Assembly: GCF_001697185.1 (NCBI RefSeq)
Contig: NZ_CP014224.1
Location: 682,001-746,000, forward strand
Direction of reading: 5' to 3'
Length of the DNA stretch: 64,000 bases
Origin: Wenyingzhuangia fucanilytica
GTDB taxonomy: Bacteria > Bacteroidota > Bacteroidia > Flavobacteriales > Flavobacteriaceae
The notes beneath the pieces are model-generated. The model was not told where the DNA came from. It did no database searches and worked only from the letters and a program-made list of their open reading frames with translations. Each line of letters starts with the position of its first letter. The stretch's first letter is position 1. Positions 38,135 to 47,469 of this stretch are shown in pieces. The position numbers and the translations under genes were made by a program.

Positions 38135-38172
38135 AAGACCTTTGAATCGTATGATTTAAAGGTCTTTTTTTT
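38135..38172 (+). terminator. Terminator after folE
   Basis: A 14-bp stem with one G-T pair (38135-38148 with 38153-38166, AAGACCTTT and complement) has a GTAT loop and is followed by a run of T. Confidence 0.8.
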
Positions 38173-38341
38173 GACAAATAACAAAAAAATGAAATTAGGT
38201 TTGTTTATTCTCTAGTTTAAAATGTTAGCTTTCTTGATAGTTTTATATATTAGCTAATGAAACCTATTTATTAAAGTTTTACTATTTTATTTAATGCAAA
38301 AAATAACACTAGATCTAAAATTAACTCCTGTTTTAATTTAG

Positions 38342-38349
38342 TATTTTTG
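38342..38349 (+). promoter_or_regulatory. Candidate -7 box for the hybrid two-component system
   Basis: TATTTTTG is a full TAnnTTTG match, 23 bases before the start codon. No good -33 TTG is visible. Confidence 0.5.
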
Positions 38350-38372
38350 CAAAATTCATAAAAAAAAGTTAA

Positions 38373-41300
38373 ATGAATAAGAATATATATTTTATTGTTT
38401 TTTGCTTTTGCTATCATATTGTTTTTGGCCAGTTTACCAACTTAAAAATTGAGAATTTAAGTACAGAAGAAGGACTTTCTAGTAGTACTTGTTTAGAACT
38501 TTTTCAAGACAGTGATGGATTTTTATGGTTTGGAACTATTGATGGTTTAAATAAATATAATGGTTATGAATTTGAGATATTCCGTCCAATTTTAAATGAT
38601 TCTACTTCTATTAGTAACAATAGAATAAATGTTATAAAAGAAGATGTTGATGGAAATTTATGGATTGGTACCAATAATGGTCTAAATTTTCTTAATAAAA
38701 ACACTAAAGTATTTACACGTGTTAAATTATACGAGAAATCTTTAAAAACTGTTACCACAACAGAGGTCATTAATACATTGTTTTACGATCATCTTACCAA
38801 TCAGCTTTGGGTAGGTACTAATAATGGTTTGGTGAAAATTACATTTAATGATGGTGTTGTAGATTTAAACGATTTAAATATTAAGCATTATAAATATATT
38901 GTTAACAATGAAAAAACTATTGACAATAATAATGTATATGAAATTAGAAAAGATAATGAAGATTTTATTTGGGTAGAAACCAATGGTGAACATTTAAACA
39001 AATACAATCCTAATGCAGATTTTTTCGAAAGAGTTGAAATAAATACCAAAGCTCAATATGAATTAAATCACTTACCTAAACGATTTTTTATAGATGCTGA
39101 TAATGATTTTTGGATAGGTAATGATGTGTCTAAAATTATTTTTTGGGATAAAGAAGAGAATACTTTTAATGAAATTTCACTATCTGATAAAAGTGTCCCT
39201 TTTTATGATTTTTACCAAGATAAATCTGGATTAATATGGATTCCTACTGATGGTGATGGGATTTATTTATATAATAAGTCAACAAAAAAAGCACAGCATA
39301 TCGTACATGATAATTCAGATCCTTTTTCATTACCCAATAATCAAATATGTAAAGTACTAGAGGATAAAGATGGAGTATTTTGGTTGGCTACCTATAATGC
39401 TGGTGTTTGTAAGTTAGACCTTAAAAAGTCAAGTTTTGGACATTATTATTATCAAGAAGGAAGAAAAGATTGGTTGAATGAAAAAATTGTTCAATCTGTT
39501 TTACAAGATTCAAAAGAAAGAATATGGATTAGTGCGTACAATGGAGGTTTAAATTTATTTGATGATAAAAACAGAACTTTTAAATCTTTTAGGTACGATG
39601 CAAAAAATAAAAACACATTAAGTTCTAATAAGATCCTTTATACTTTTGAAGGGAGTAATGGTGAAATATGGGTTTGTACTTTAGATGGTGGGGTTAGTAA
39701 ATTTAATCCAGAAACATTAAAGGCGAAAAGATATTTACACGATGAATTAAACGCATTAAGTGTTGGTCAAAATTCTGTTTGGACTGGTGTTGAAGATGAT
39801 GATAAAAGAGTTTGGTTTGGATTAAGAGATCAAGGTTTAGATTTATTTGATCTTGAAAGTGAAAAATTTTATCATTTTAAAATAGGAGAAAGTAATCAAG
39901 AAGGTTTGTTGAGTAACTTTGTTTTTTCTTTAAAAGTAGACTCCAAAAAAAGACTTTTAATAGGTACTTCCTTAGGTTTAAACTATGTAAATCTAGAAGA
40001 TATAAAAGAACATGTTCCTGAGCAGTTAGTGTTTAATGAAGTTGATATTCACGGTATTTCAGGGAATAGAATAAATTACATTACCGAAGATTATTTAAAT
40101 AACATTTGGTTAGGTACAGATAATGGAGTGTTTAAATTAGATTCAAATTTAAACTTGGTAAAATCATATTTTTCTAAAGATGGATTACCAAATAATTTAA
40201 TTACTGGACTTGTAGAAGATTTAGATCATAATTTTTGGATTACTACCAGAAGTGGTTTGTCTTTTTTAAACCCTCGAACTCATCAAATAAAAACTTTTAA
40301 TACGCATGATGGTATTCAAGGTATGGAGTACCAAAGTAAATCTGTAGATCTTACTAAAGATGGACGAGTAATTCTTGGAGGAATTAATGGGTTTAATATT
40401 TTTAACCCAAAAGATATTTCTTTTAGCGCAAAGGTAGAGTTGCATCCAAAAATTCTAGGGTTAAAAATTAATAACAAGGAGGTTAATCAAGGAGATGTCA
40501 TCAATAGTAGTTATAAGTTATCAAAATCAATCCCTGAGACTAAAAAAATTAGTTTAAAATACGATCAAAGTAATTTGTCCTTTAATTTTATCGCCCTTTA
40601 TTTTCAAAATCAAGAGCAAGTAAAGTATGCTTATATAATGGAGGGATTAGATAAAGATTATATCAATTCTGGTACAAATAGAATTGTAAACTACTCTAAT
40701 TTACAGCCAGGATCTTATACTTTTAAAGTTAAAGCATCATCAGATGGTAATTGGGATGCAGCTCCGGTAACTTTTATGGAGATTAAAGTAAATTTTCCAC
40801 CATGGAAAACACTTACAGCATATACCATCTATCTTTTAATAGCATTTATATTACTATGGTATTTACAGAACTATTATACCAATAGAGTTAATAGTCAAAA
40901 AGAAAGAGAGTTCGATCAATTAAAGTTAGAGTTCTTTATAAATGTTTCTCATGAGTTTAGAACACCGTTAACATTAATATTAAATCCTTTAGATAAATTA
41001 ATTGCAGGATACAATGATCCACAAGTAGTTAAGAGCTCGGCACAATCTATACAACGAAGTGCAAGAAGATTACTGTATTTGGTAAATCAACTTTTAGACT
41101 ATCGTAAGATGGAGGTTGGAATGTCTCCTTTACAATTACAAAAAGGAGATATAGTTAAGTTTAGTAATGATATTTATGCACTGTTTAAAGATATAGCTGC
41201 TAAGAAAAATATAGAATATACTTTTAAATCAAGTTCTCCTGAGTTGATTTCACTTTTTGATTTCGATAAAATTGAAAAGATCTTAACCAATTTAATTTCT

Positions 41301-42542
41301 AATGCAATCAAATTTACCAATGCCGAAGGTGAAATAAAAGTGTCTATCGCTAAAGTGGTTGATAAAAAGAATGGTAAAGATGATGATAAATCAACCAAAA
41401 AAGGACTTGTTAATTATATTCAAATAGAAGTAGAGGATACAGGAATAGGTTTAGATAAAGAACAGCTTAAAAAAATATTCTCTCGTTTTTATAATGTAGA
41501 TGTTTATAAAACAGGAACAGGAATTGGGCTAAACTTTACCAAAGGATTGGTAGAAATACATGGTGGAGAAATTTTTGTAGAAAGTCAATTTAACAAAGGA
41601 AGTAAGTTTACAGTAAGAATTCCGTTAAATACAAATGCAGAATCTAGTGTTGTAAAACCTGTAAAAGATGAGTTCTTAATCAACTCAATGAAATCGGTAG
41701 AATATGACATGTTGATTTCAGATGAAGGAGATGTAATTATTCACGAAGAAAAAGCTCCTGCAAGTGGAGATTTACCAAAAGTGTTAATTGTAGAAGATAA
41801 TAAAGAACTAAGGCTACATTTAAAAAACGAATTATATGCTGCTTACGATGTTTTTGAAGCTCCAAACGGAGAAGAAGGTCTAAAAATGGTTTTAAAACAT
41901 TATCCTGATATTGTTATTAGTGATGTAATGATGCCAAAAATGGATGGTTTTGAATTGTGTAAAAAGATAAAATCAGAGTTTGAAACTTGTCATATTCCTG
42001 TAATACTACTAACTGCAAGAGCCTTAGAAAAAGATAGAATTGAAGGGTATAATACTGGTGCTGATGGGTATTTAGGAAAACCATTTAATATAAATGTTTT
42101 AAAGGCAAGGGTTAATAACTTATTAGAGGCTAAAAGAATTATCAGAGAAAAGTTCTCAAAATTAGGAGCGGTAATCACTCCAAACGAGGTTACTAGTAAT
42201 TCTATAGATGAGGCATTTTTAGAAAAAACAACCAAAATTATTTTAGATAATATTAGTGATACTGATTTTAAATTAGAACACTTATTAAAAGAAATAGGAA
42301 TTGGTAGGTCTCAGTTTTATAGAAAAATACAATCAATTACAGGTCAAAACCCTAGTAATTTTATTCGTACCATTCGATTAAAATACGCTTCAGAACTTTT
42401 GTTAAAAGAGATGTATACCATTAAAGAAGTGACTCATATGGCTGGGTTTAATTCAGCAGCATATTTCGGAAAAACATTCCGTGAATTGTATAATATGACA
42501 CCTAGTGAGTATGTAGAAGCGAATAAAAACGAAAACACATAA
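38373..42542 (+). CDS. Hybrid two-component system (HTCS) regulator of the PUL
   Basis: A single 1389-residue inner-membrane protein combining sensor, kinase and transcription factor. A signal peptide (ends near VFGQ, residue 20) leads to a periplasmic sensor of repeated beta-propeller motifs with DGFLWFGTIDGLNKYN-type repeats (about 25-690) and a Y_Y_Y domain (about 732-808). A membrane helix is at about 810-832. The kinase has phospho-acceptor His860 in NVSHEFRTPL and ATP-binding DTGIGLDKEQL and GTGIGLNFTKG. The receiver domain (about 1136-1250) has phospho-acceptor Asp1184 in VISDVMMPKMDG, and an AraC-type DNA-binding domain ends the protein (about 1290-1385). HTCS proteins sense oligosaccharides and switch on the adjacent PUL, here the genes to its right. 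Confidence 0.96.
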   Translation: MNKNIYFIVFCFCYHIVFGQFTNLKIENLSTEEGLSSSTCLELFQDSDGFLWFGTIDGLNKYNGYEFEIFRPILNDSTSISNNRINVIKEDVDGNLWIGTNNGLNFLNKNTKVFTRVKLYEKSLKTVTTTEVINTLFYDHLTNQLWVGTNNGLVKITFNDGVVDLNDLNIKHYKYIVNNEKTIDNNNVYEIRKDNEDFIWVETNGEHLNKYNPNADFFERVEINTKAQYELNHLPKRFFIDADNDFWIGNDVSKIIFWDKEENTFNEISLSDKSVPFYDFYQDKSGLIWIPTDGDGIYLYNKSTKKAQHIVHDNSDPFSLPNNQICKVLEDKDGVFWLATYNAGVCKLDLKKSSFGHYYYQEGRKDWLNEKIVQSVLQDSKERIWISAYNGGLNLFDDKNRTFKSFRYDAKNKNTLSSNKILYTFEGSNGEIWVCTLDGGVSKFNPETLKAKRYLHDELNALSVGQNSVWTGVEDDDKRVWFGLRDQGLDLFDLESEKFYHFKIGESNQEGLLSNFVFSLKVDSKKRLLIGTSLGLNYVNLEDIKEHVPEQLVFNEVDIHGISGNRINYITEDYLNNIWLGTDNGVFKLDSNLNLVKSYFSKDGLPNNLITGLVEDLDHNFWITTRSGLSFLNPRTHQIKTFNTHDGIQGMEYQSKSVDLTKDGRVILGGINGFNIFNPKDISFSAKVELHPKILGLKINNKEVNQGDVINSSYKLSKSIPETKKISLKYDQSNLSFNFIALYFQNQEQVKYAYIMEGLDKDYINSGTNRIVNYSNLQPGSYTFKVKASSDGNWDAAPVTFMEIKVNFPPWKTLTAYTIYLLIAFILLWYLQNYYTNRVNSQKEREFDQLKLEFFINVSHEFRTPLTLILNPLDKLIAGYNDPQVVKSSAQSIQRSARRLLYLVNQLLDYRKMEVGMSPLQLQKGDIVKFSNDIYALFKDIAAKKNIEYTFKSSSPELISLFDFDKIEKILTNLISNAIKFTNAEGEIKVSIAKVVDKKNGKDDDKSTKKGLVNYIQIEVEDTGIGLDKEQLKKIFSRFYNVDVYKTGTGIGLNFTKGLVEIHGGEIFVESQFNKGSKFTVRIPLNTNAESSVVKPVKDEFLINSMKSVEYDMLISDEGDVIIHEEKAPASGDLPKVLIVEDNKELRLHLKNELYAAYDVFEAPNGEEGLKMVLKHYPDIVISDVMMPKMDGFELCKKIKSEFETCHIPVILLTARALEKDRIEGYNTGADGYLGKPFNINVLKARVNNLLEAKRIIREKFSKLGAVITPNEVTSNSIDEAFLEKTTKIILDNISDTDFKLEHLLKEIGIGRSQFYRKIQSITGQNPSNFIRTIRLKYASELLLKEMYTIKEVTHMAGFNSAAYFGKTFRELYNMTPSEYVEANKNENT

Positions 42543-42594
42543 GTTATTTGACTCTCATGTGTTTAAAGTTTAAATGGGCTTTATTTTAGGAGTA

Positions 42595-42644
42595 TTGATT
42601 CATGTTTTATATTTATAAAAGCATAGTATTTTTATTATTGTATT
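42595..42644 (+). promoter_or_regulatory. Conserved upstream block of the first GH88 gene
   Basis: Fifty bases starting TTGATTCAT and ending ATTGTATT share 37 of 50 positions, without gaps, with the block at 47360-47409 before the second GH88 gene. The central TTTATATTTA is identical. The spacing from first to last motif is exactly 50 bases in both. It is a candidate promoter/operator, perhaps bound by the HTCS; it lies 27 bases before the ATG. Confidence 0.6.
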
Positions 42645-42671
42645 ATTGGAATAATAAAAATACTATGCTTT
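42618..42671 (+). other. Perfect 22-bp hairpin directly before the first GH88 start codon
   Basis: Left arm 42618-42639 and right arm 42650-42671 are perfect reverse complements (they begin AAAGCATAG and end CTATGCTTT), separated by a 10-base loop. The ATG of GH88 follows immediately at 42672. No T-run follows, so it is not a simple terminator. In RNA it would fold next to the start codon and could limit translation; in DNA it could be an operator. Confidence 0.75.
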
Positions 42672-43859
42672 ATGAAAATCTTCAAAATTACTTTTTTATG
42701 CGGTTTGATTTCGGTTTTCCTATCTGGATGTAGTGCAGGAAAACAAAAAACAACCAAAACAGACGTTAAAGTTACACTAGATAAGAACGCTGTTAAAATA
42801 AAAGAATCTCTAAAATCTTTAAAGGTCGCCAATGGCTTTCCAAGAAATATTCCTAATGGACAAAACAATTGGAAATTAGTAGGTGTTAAAGATTGGTGTA
42901 GTGGTTTTTGGCCTGGAGTTTTGTGGTATGATTATGAATATACGCAAGATGAGGAAATTAGAAAAGCTGCCGAAGAGTTTACAGAGCCAATAAAAACTAT
43001 TGCATATAGCCCAGCAGATGATCACGATATAGGGTTTCAAGTGTATTGTAGTTTTGGAAATGGGTATAGATTAACAGGAAATCCAGCATACAAAAAAATA
43101 ATGTTAGCTGCTGCCGATAATTTGGCTACGCTATACAACCCTAATGTGGGAACTATTCTTTCTTGGCCAAGTAAAAAACAATATCCTCATAACACCATCA
43201 TTGATAATATGATGAATTTAGAACTGCTTTTTTGGGCAGCTAAAAATGGAGGAAGTAAAGAATTATACAAAATTGCCAATAGTCATGCTGAGGTTACCAT
43301 GAAACATATTGTTCGTCCTGATAGTGCTACTTATCATTTAGGTTCTTTTGATGATAAAACAGGAGCGTTTATAAAAGGATATACGCATCAAGGATATGCT
43401 GATAATTCAATGTGGGCAAGAGGACAAACTTGGGGAATTTATGGTTTTGCCATTGCAAGTAGAGAAACGGGAAGAAAAGATTTTTTAGAGACTTCTATAA
43501 AATTGGCAGATCATTTTTTAAATCGTTTGCCAAAAGATGGAATTCCTTTTTGGGATTTTGATGATCCTAAAATTCCAAATGCACCAAAAGATGCTTCTGC
43601 TGCAGCCGTTGCAGCTTGCGGAATGTTAGAGTTATCTGCTTTGATAGAAGATAAAAATGTAAAAGAAAAGTATATCAATGCTGCTAAAAATCTGATTGCT
43701 ATTTTGTCTTCGGATGTTTATTTAAGTAATAATAAAAATAATGCTTTGTTATTACATTCAACAGGTCATCACCCTAAAAATAAGGAGATTGATATACCCA
43801 TTGTATATGCAGATTATTACTTTATGGAAGCTTTGTTGAGAATAAAAAACCTAAAATAA
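42672..43859 (+). CDS. GH88 unsaturated uronyl hydrolase (lipoprotein), first copy
   Basis: Removes the unsaturated (4,5-ene) uronic acid left by polysaccharide lyases. The 395-residue protein has a lipobox with Cys20 (SVFLSGC), so it is tethered to the membrane. The (alpha/alpha)6-barrel family motifs are clear: DWCSGFWPGVLWY, HDIGF with catalytic-type Asp119, HNTIIDNMMNLELLFW with Asp178 (the two catalytic Asp of the family), and YADYYFMEALLR. GH88 acts on glycosaminoglycan-type or ulvan-like unsaturated uronates. GH105 has a similar fold, but the motifs favour GH88. It starts the first enzyme block of the PUL and is followed after one base by the next gene. Confidence 0.93.
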   Translation: MKIFKITFLCGLISVFLSGCSAGKQKTTKTDVKVTLDKNAVKIKESLKSLKVANGFPRNIPNGQNNWKLVGVKDWCSGFWPGVLWYDYEYTQDEEIRKAAEEFTEPIKTIAYSPADDHDIGFQVYCSFGNGYRLTGNPAYKKIMLAAADNLATLYNPNVGTILSWPSKKQYPHNTIIDNMMNLELLFWAAKNGGSKELYKIANSHAEVTMKHIVRPDSATYHLGSFDDKTGAFIKGYTHQGYADNSMWARGQTWGIYGFAIASRETGRKDFLETSIKLADHFLNRLPKDGIPFWDFDDPKIPNAPKDASAAAVAACGMLELSALIEDKNVKEKYINAAKNLIAILSSDVYLSNNKNNALLLHSTGHHPKNKEIDIPIVYADYYFMEALLRIKNLK

Positions 43860-43860
43860 A

Positions 43861-44724
43861 ATGAGAAAACAATATTTAGTTTTAGTACTTTTTTTAGTGT
43901 TGGGAAGTAAAATATATTCACAAACGGTTCCCTATACTATTGGGCGTATAGTGGTGAGTTCCGATGGAAATGAACACGATCATGATGATTGGGCTGCCAC
44001 TCCTTTTACACTAGCATTACTTGCTGCAAAAAACTTACAAGATCGTTTAACAGTTTATACTTTTAGTGATCATATATGGGGAAGCAATCATGATAAACCC
44101 GATGGTAAAAAACAAATGTTGATAAGTGCTTTAGAAGGAAAAGAAATTTATCATTACCACCATTCTAATTTTATAGAAGCGGTTGCAGATAGCACAAAAG
44201 CAATTCAGGCCATAGTAAAAGAAATTAATAAATCTAAAAAACAAGATCCATTAACAATTATTGCTGCAGGGCCTATGCATGTTGTTGGAAGTGCTATTGC
44301 CAAAGCCAAAAAATCTAAATTAAAATACGTGAGATTAATTTCTCATTCTAATTGGAATGATAATCATTCTGATAAACCATATAATTGGGAACATCACTCA
44401 GGGTGGACTTGGAAAGAAATAAAAGAAACTTTCTCGTCTAGCGGATTGATTTGTGATAGAATTCTAGACCAAAATGGAGGAAAAGATTATGAGGGAATGA
44501 AAGCCCCAAAACACATGTTCGATTGGATTAAAAACTCACCAATAAGAGAAGGTTCTGAGGAAGTTTCAAAACAATTAGATTGGCTGTATAAAAGACAATT
44601 AACTTGTGTAAAAAAAGGTGATTTAGACCCTTCTGATGCTGGAATGATTATTTATTTACTTACCGGCAAACAAAAAACAAATCCAGAAGATGCTAGAAAA
44701 ATTATTGAGCATAAAACCCTTTAA
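43861..44724 (+). CDS. Secreted nucleoside-hydrolase-like protein of unknown function
   Basis: A 287-residue exported protein (signal peptide ends near IYSQ, residue 21). After the signal there is VVSSDGNEHDHDDWAATPF, where the acidic cluster HDHDD (residues 39-43) with Asp35 resembles the calcium-binding DxDxxxDD of nucleoside hydrolases, though not exactly. A later DPLTIIAAGPMHVVGSAI strand also fits that fold (compare DUF1593). The carbohydrate context makes nucleoside hydrolysis unlikely; a glycosidase or a carbohydrate-binding role is possible. It is one base after GH88 and 21 before GH3, so the three form one transcript. I do not recognise a defined family for it. Confidence 0.6.
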   Translation: MRKQYLVLVLFLVLGSKIYSQTVPYTIGRIVVSSDGNEHDHDDWAATPFTLALLAAKNLQDRLTVYTFSDHIWGSNHDKPDGKKQMLISALEGKEIYHYHHSNFIEAVADSTKAIQAIVKEINKSKKQDPLTIIAAGPMHVVGSAIAKAKKSKLKYVRLISHSNWNDNHSDKPYNWEHHSGWTWKEIKETFSSSGLICDRILDQNGGKDYEGMKAPKHMFDWIKNSPIREGSEEVSKQLDWLYKRQLTCVKKGDLDPSDAGMIIYLLTGKQKTNPEDARKIIEHKTL

Positions 44725-44745
44725 ATCTCGTAAACTTAATTAAGA

Positions 44746-47157
44746 ATGAAATATAAAATAGCAGCAATATTCTTATTGCCTTGTGTTTTAATATTGACTT
44801 TGTCTTTTAAAACAAAACCTAAAAAAATCTATCATAAAGATTGGATAGATTTTAACAAAAATGGAGTAAAAGATGTTTTTGAAGATCCTAAGGCAGATAT
44901 AGAAGATAGGGTACAGAACCTTGTTTCTTTAATGAATGTTGACGAAAAAACTTGTCAGCTAGTAACGCTATACGGATATGCACGCGTTTTAGAAGATGAA
45001 TTGCCTACGCCTGAATGGAAAAATAGAGTGTGGAAAGATGGTATTGCTAATATTGATGAGCACTTAAACACCATTCACGGAAGAGAAAATACTTATACAG
45101 AAAATTCATATCCATATAGTAATCATGCGGAGGCTATTAATAAAGTTCAAAAATGGTTTATAGAAGAAACTAGAATGGGAATTCCTGTAGATTTCACCAA
45201 TGAAGGAGTTCACGGACTTTGTCATAAAAAAGCTACTCCTTTACCAGCTCCCATTGGTATTGGAAGTACATGGAACAAAGAATTGGTTTACAAAGCAGGA
45301 ACTGTAGTAGGTAGAGAAGCAAAAGCTTTAGGTTATACAAATGTGTATGCTCCCATTTTAGATGTTGCAAGAGACCAAAGGTGGGGAAGGGTTTTAGAAT
45401 GTTATGGAGAGGAACCTTTTCATATTTCAGAAATGGGAAAACAAATGGTTAAGGGAATTCAATCTCAAGGAATAGCTTCTACCATCAAGCATTTTGCTGT
45501 TTATAGTATCCCAAAAGGAGCTAGAGATGGAGATGCAAGAACGGATCCGCATGTAGCACCAAGAGAAATGCATCAGTTGCATTTGTATCCTTTTAAAAAA
45601 GTAATTAAGGAAGCAAAGCCTATGGGTGTTATGAGTAGTTATAACGATTATGATGGTGAACCCGTAAGTGCTAGTTATTATTTTTTAACAGAACTATTAA
45701 GAGAAGAATACGGTTTTAATGGTTATGTAGTTTCTGACAGTGAGGCAGTTGAATATGTGTCGGATAAACATCATGTAGCAGCAGATTATAAAGAAGCTGT
45801 AAGACAGGTAATTGAAGCAGGATTAAATGTAAGAACTACTTTTAGAACACCAGAATCTTTTGTAAAACCTTTAAGAGAATTAATTCAAGAAGGAAAGTTG
45901 TCTATGAAAACCATAGATTTAAGAGTGGCAGAAGTACTAAGAGTTAAGTTTAAGTTAGGTTTGTTTGATCAGCCTTATGTAGAAACCCCAAAAAAATCTA
46001 ATGAATTGGTTCATACTAAGCAAGATGAAGAATTTTCTAAACAAATCAATAGAGAGTCATTAGTCTTGTTAAAAAACGAAAACAATTTATTGCCTTTAAA
46101 TGTAAATAATTATAAAAACATCTTAGTAACAGGTCCCTTAGCAGATGAGGTTAATTTTACCTATAGTAGGTATGGGCCAGCAGAAAATCCATCAACCTCA
46201 GTATATCAAGGAATTAAAAAATATGCTAAAAATAGTGCTAATGTTTATTACGAAAAAGGTTGTGATATAGTAGATCCTAATTGGCCAGGAAGTGAGATTA
46301 TTCCTACTCCTTTATCAGTAGAAGAGCAAGCAAGCATTAATGCTGCTGTAGAAAAAGCAAAACAATCAGATGTAATTATTGCTGTAGTAGGAGAGGATGA
46401 AAAACGAGTGGGGGAAACAAAATCAAGAACTAGTCTTGGACTTCCAGGAAGACAATTTCAGTTAGTACAAGCTTTATACGCTACAGGAAAACCTGTTGTT
46501 TTGGTATTGATTAATGGTCAACCTTTAACCATCAACTGGGAAAATAAGTATTTACCAGCTATTTTAGAAGCCTGGTTTCCTAGCACTGCAGCAGGAGAAG
46601 TGATTGCTGAAACTTTATTTGGAGATTATAACCCTGGAGGAAAGTTGTCTGTAACTTTTCCTAAATCAGTAGGACAAATACCTTTAAACTTCCCTTTTAA
46701 ACCAGGTTCTCAAGCAGGGCAGCCAGGTTCTGGTCCCAATGGATATGGTAATACAAGAGTGCTTGGGCCATTGTATCCTTTTGGTTATGGTTTAAGTTAT
46801 ACTACATTTAAGTATAGTGATTTGGTTGTCAATCAAAAAACAAAACATTCTCAAAGTGATGTACTTGTTTCTTTTAAAATAACCAATACAGGAAAAAGAG
46901 AGGGGGATGAAATTGTACAAATGTATGTAAAAGACAAGGTGAGTAGTGTTACTACTTATGAATCACAACTTAGAGGTTTTGAACGTGTTCATTTATCACC
47001 AGGAGAAACTAAAACAGTACAGTTTACTTTACAGCCAGAAGATTTAGAAATTTTGGATAAAAATATGAATTGGACAGTTGAGTCAGGAACTTTTAAAATC
47101 ATGATTGGTAGTTCATCAGTGGAGATTCATTTAAGTGAAGAGTTTGAAGTTTTGTAG
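44746..47157 (+). CDS. GH3 family beta-glycosidase
   Basis: An 803-residue exo-acting glycosidase removing beta-linked terminal sugars (glucose, xylose or similar). A hydrophobic N-terminus acts as signal or anchor, then DFNKNGVKDVFEDPKA, a Ca-binding-like loop, and the (beta/alpha)8 domain with STIKHFAVYS and the nucleophile Asp331 in GYVVSDSEAVEYV. The second domain has NRESLVLLKNENNLLPL, and the end is a fibronectin III-like domain (EGDEIVQMYVKD). The substrate cannot be assigned. It is the last gene of the first enzyme block; a weak hairpin in the following gap may end transcription. Confidence 0.93.
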   Translation: MKYKIAAIFLLPCVLILTLSFKTKPKKIYHKDWIDFNKNGVKDVFEDPKADIEDRVQNLVSLMNVDEKTCQLVTLYGYARVLEDELPTPEWKNRVWKDGIANIDEHLNTIHGRENTYTENSYPYSNHAEAINKVQKWFIEETRMGIPVDFTNEGVHGLCHKKATPLPAPIGIGSTWNKELVYKAGTVVGREAKALGYTNVYAPILDVARDQRWGRVLECYGEEPFHISEMGKQMVKGIQSQGIASTIKHFAVYSIPKGARDGDARTDPHVAPREMHQLHLYPFKKVIKEAKPMGVMSSYNDYDGEPVSASYYFLTELLREEYGFNGYVVSDSEAVEYVSDKHHVAADYKEAVRQVIEAGLNVRTTFRTPESFVKPLRELIQEGKLSMKTIDLRVAEVLRVKFKLGLFDQPYVETPKKSNELVHTKQDEEFSKQINRESLVLLKNENNLLPLNVNNYKNILVTGPLADEVNFTYSRYGPAENPSTSVYQGIKKYAKNSANVYYEKGCDIVDPNWPGSEIIPTPLSVEEQASINAAVEKAKQSDVIIAVVGEDEKRVGETKSRTSLGLPGRQFQLVQALYATGKPVVLVLINGQPLTINWENKYLPAILEAWFPSTAAGEVIAETLFGDYNPGGKLSVTFPKSVGQIPLNFPFKPGSQAGQPGSGPNGYGNTRVLGPLYPFGYGLSYTTFKYSDLVVNQKTKHSQSDVLVSFKITNTGKREGDEIVQMYVKDKVSSVTTYESQLRGFERVHLSPGETKTVQFTLQPEDLEILDKNMNWTVESGTFKIMIGSSSVEIHLSEEFEVL

Positions 47158-47359
47158 AAAAAACATCCGATAGTATCTATGGTTTTGATATCAAAAAATG
47201 TGGTCGTTATAGAAAGGTTTGTCAAGAATAAAAAAAGTAAAATAATAAGTCAGGGTTTGGTTAAATATGTTAAATAATTTTCGGTGTTTTACTAAAAATC
47301 TCTACAAACCCACTGAATACAGTGTTTTCACCCTTAAAAAGGGTATTGTTTTATTGAAT

Positions 47360-47409
47360 TTGATTCATAGTTTATATTTAAAAAAAGCAGATGTCGTTAT
47401 CATTGTATT
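47360..47409 (+). promoter_or_regulatory. Conserved upstream block of the second GH88 gene
   Basis: Counterpart of the block at 42595-42644, with the same TTGATTCAT start, TTTATATTTA core and ATTGTATT end at identical spacing. It lies 60 bases before the ATG, longer than in the first copy, so the 5' leaders differ while the block is kept. Confidence 0.6.
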
Positions 47410-47421
47410 GTAAATATGACT

Positions 47422-47451
47422 TAAATCTAATAACTCCATTTTTTAGATTTA
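47422..47451 (+). other. Leader hairpin of the second GH88 gene
   Basis: TAAATCTAA (47422-47430) pairs with TTAGATTTA (47443-47451) around a 12-base loop, 18 bases before the ATG. It is weaker than the hairpin of the first GH88 gene but in the same place. Confidence 0.45.
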
Positions 47452-47469
47452 TTAAAAGAAAAATATAAT

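Larger units (their letters stand above)
38044..38372 (+). other. Intergenic region between folE and the PUL regulator
   Basis: A 329-base stretch with no gene. The first part holds the folE terminator (38135-38172), and the end holds a -7 box TATTTTTG (38342-38349) 23 bases before the regulator start, a full TAnnTTTG match. The sequence TTGATAGTTTTATATATTA near 38234-38252 weakly resembles the block shared by the two GH88 promoters. Nothing else stands out. Confidence 0.6.
47158..47469 (+). other. Intergenic region before the second GH88 gene
   Basis: A 312-base stretch without a gene. A short CACTG/CAGTG hairpin with a T-run (47311-47328) is a possible weak terminator of the GH3 transcript, followed by another small hairpin ACCCTT/AAGGGT (47330-47344). 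The conserved GH88 block (47360-47409) and a 9-bp leader hairpin (47422-47451) occupy the end. A self-complementary TTTTGATATCAAAA (47183-47196) lies near the start. Confidence 0.6.

Noticed and set aside
38234-38252. Possible third copy of the GH88 upstream block before the HTCS gene
   Set aside because: TTGATAGTTTTATATATTA resembles part of the block but lacks TTGATTCAT and the ATTGTATT end at the right spacing.
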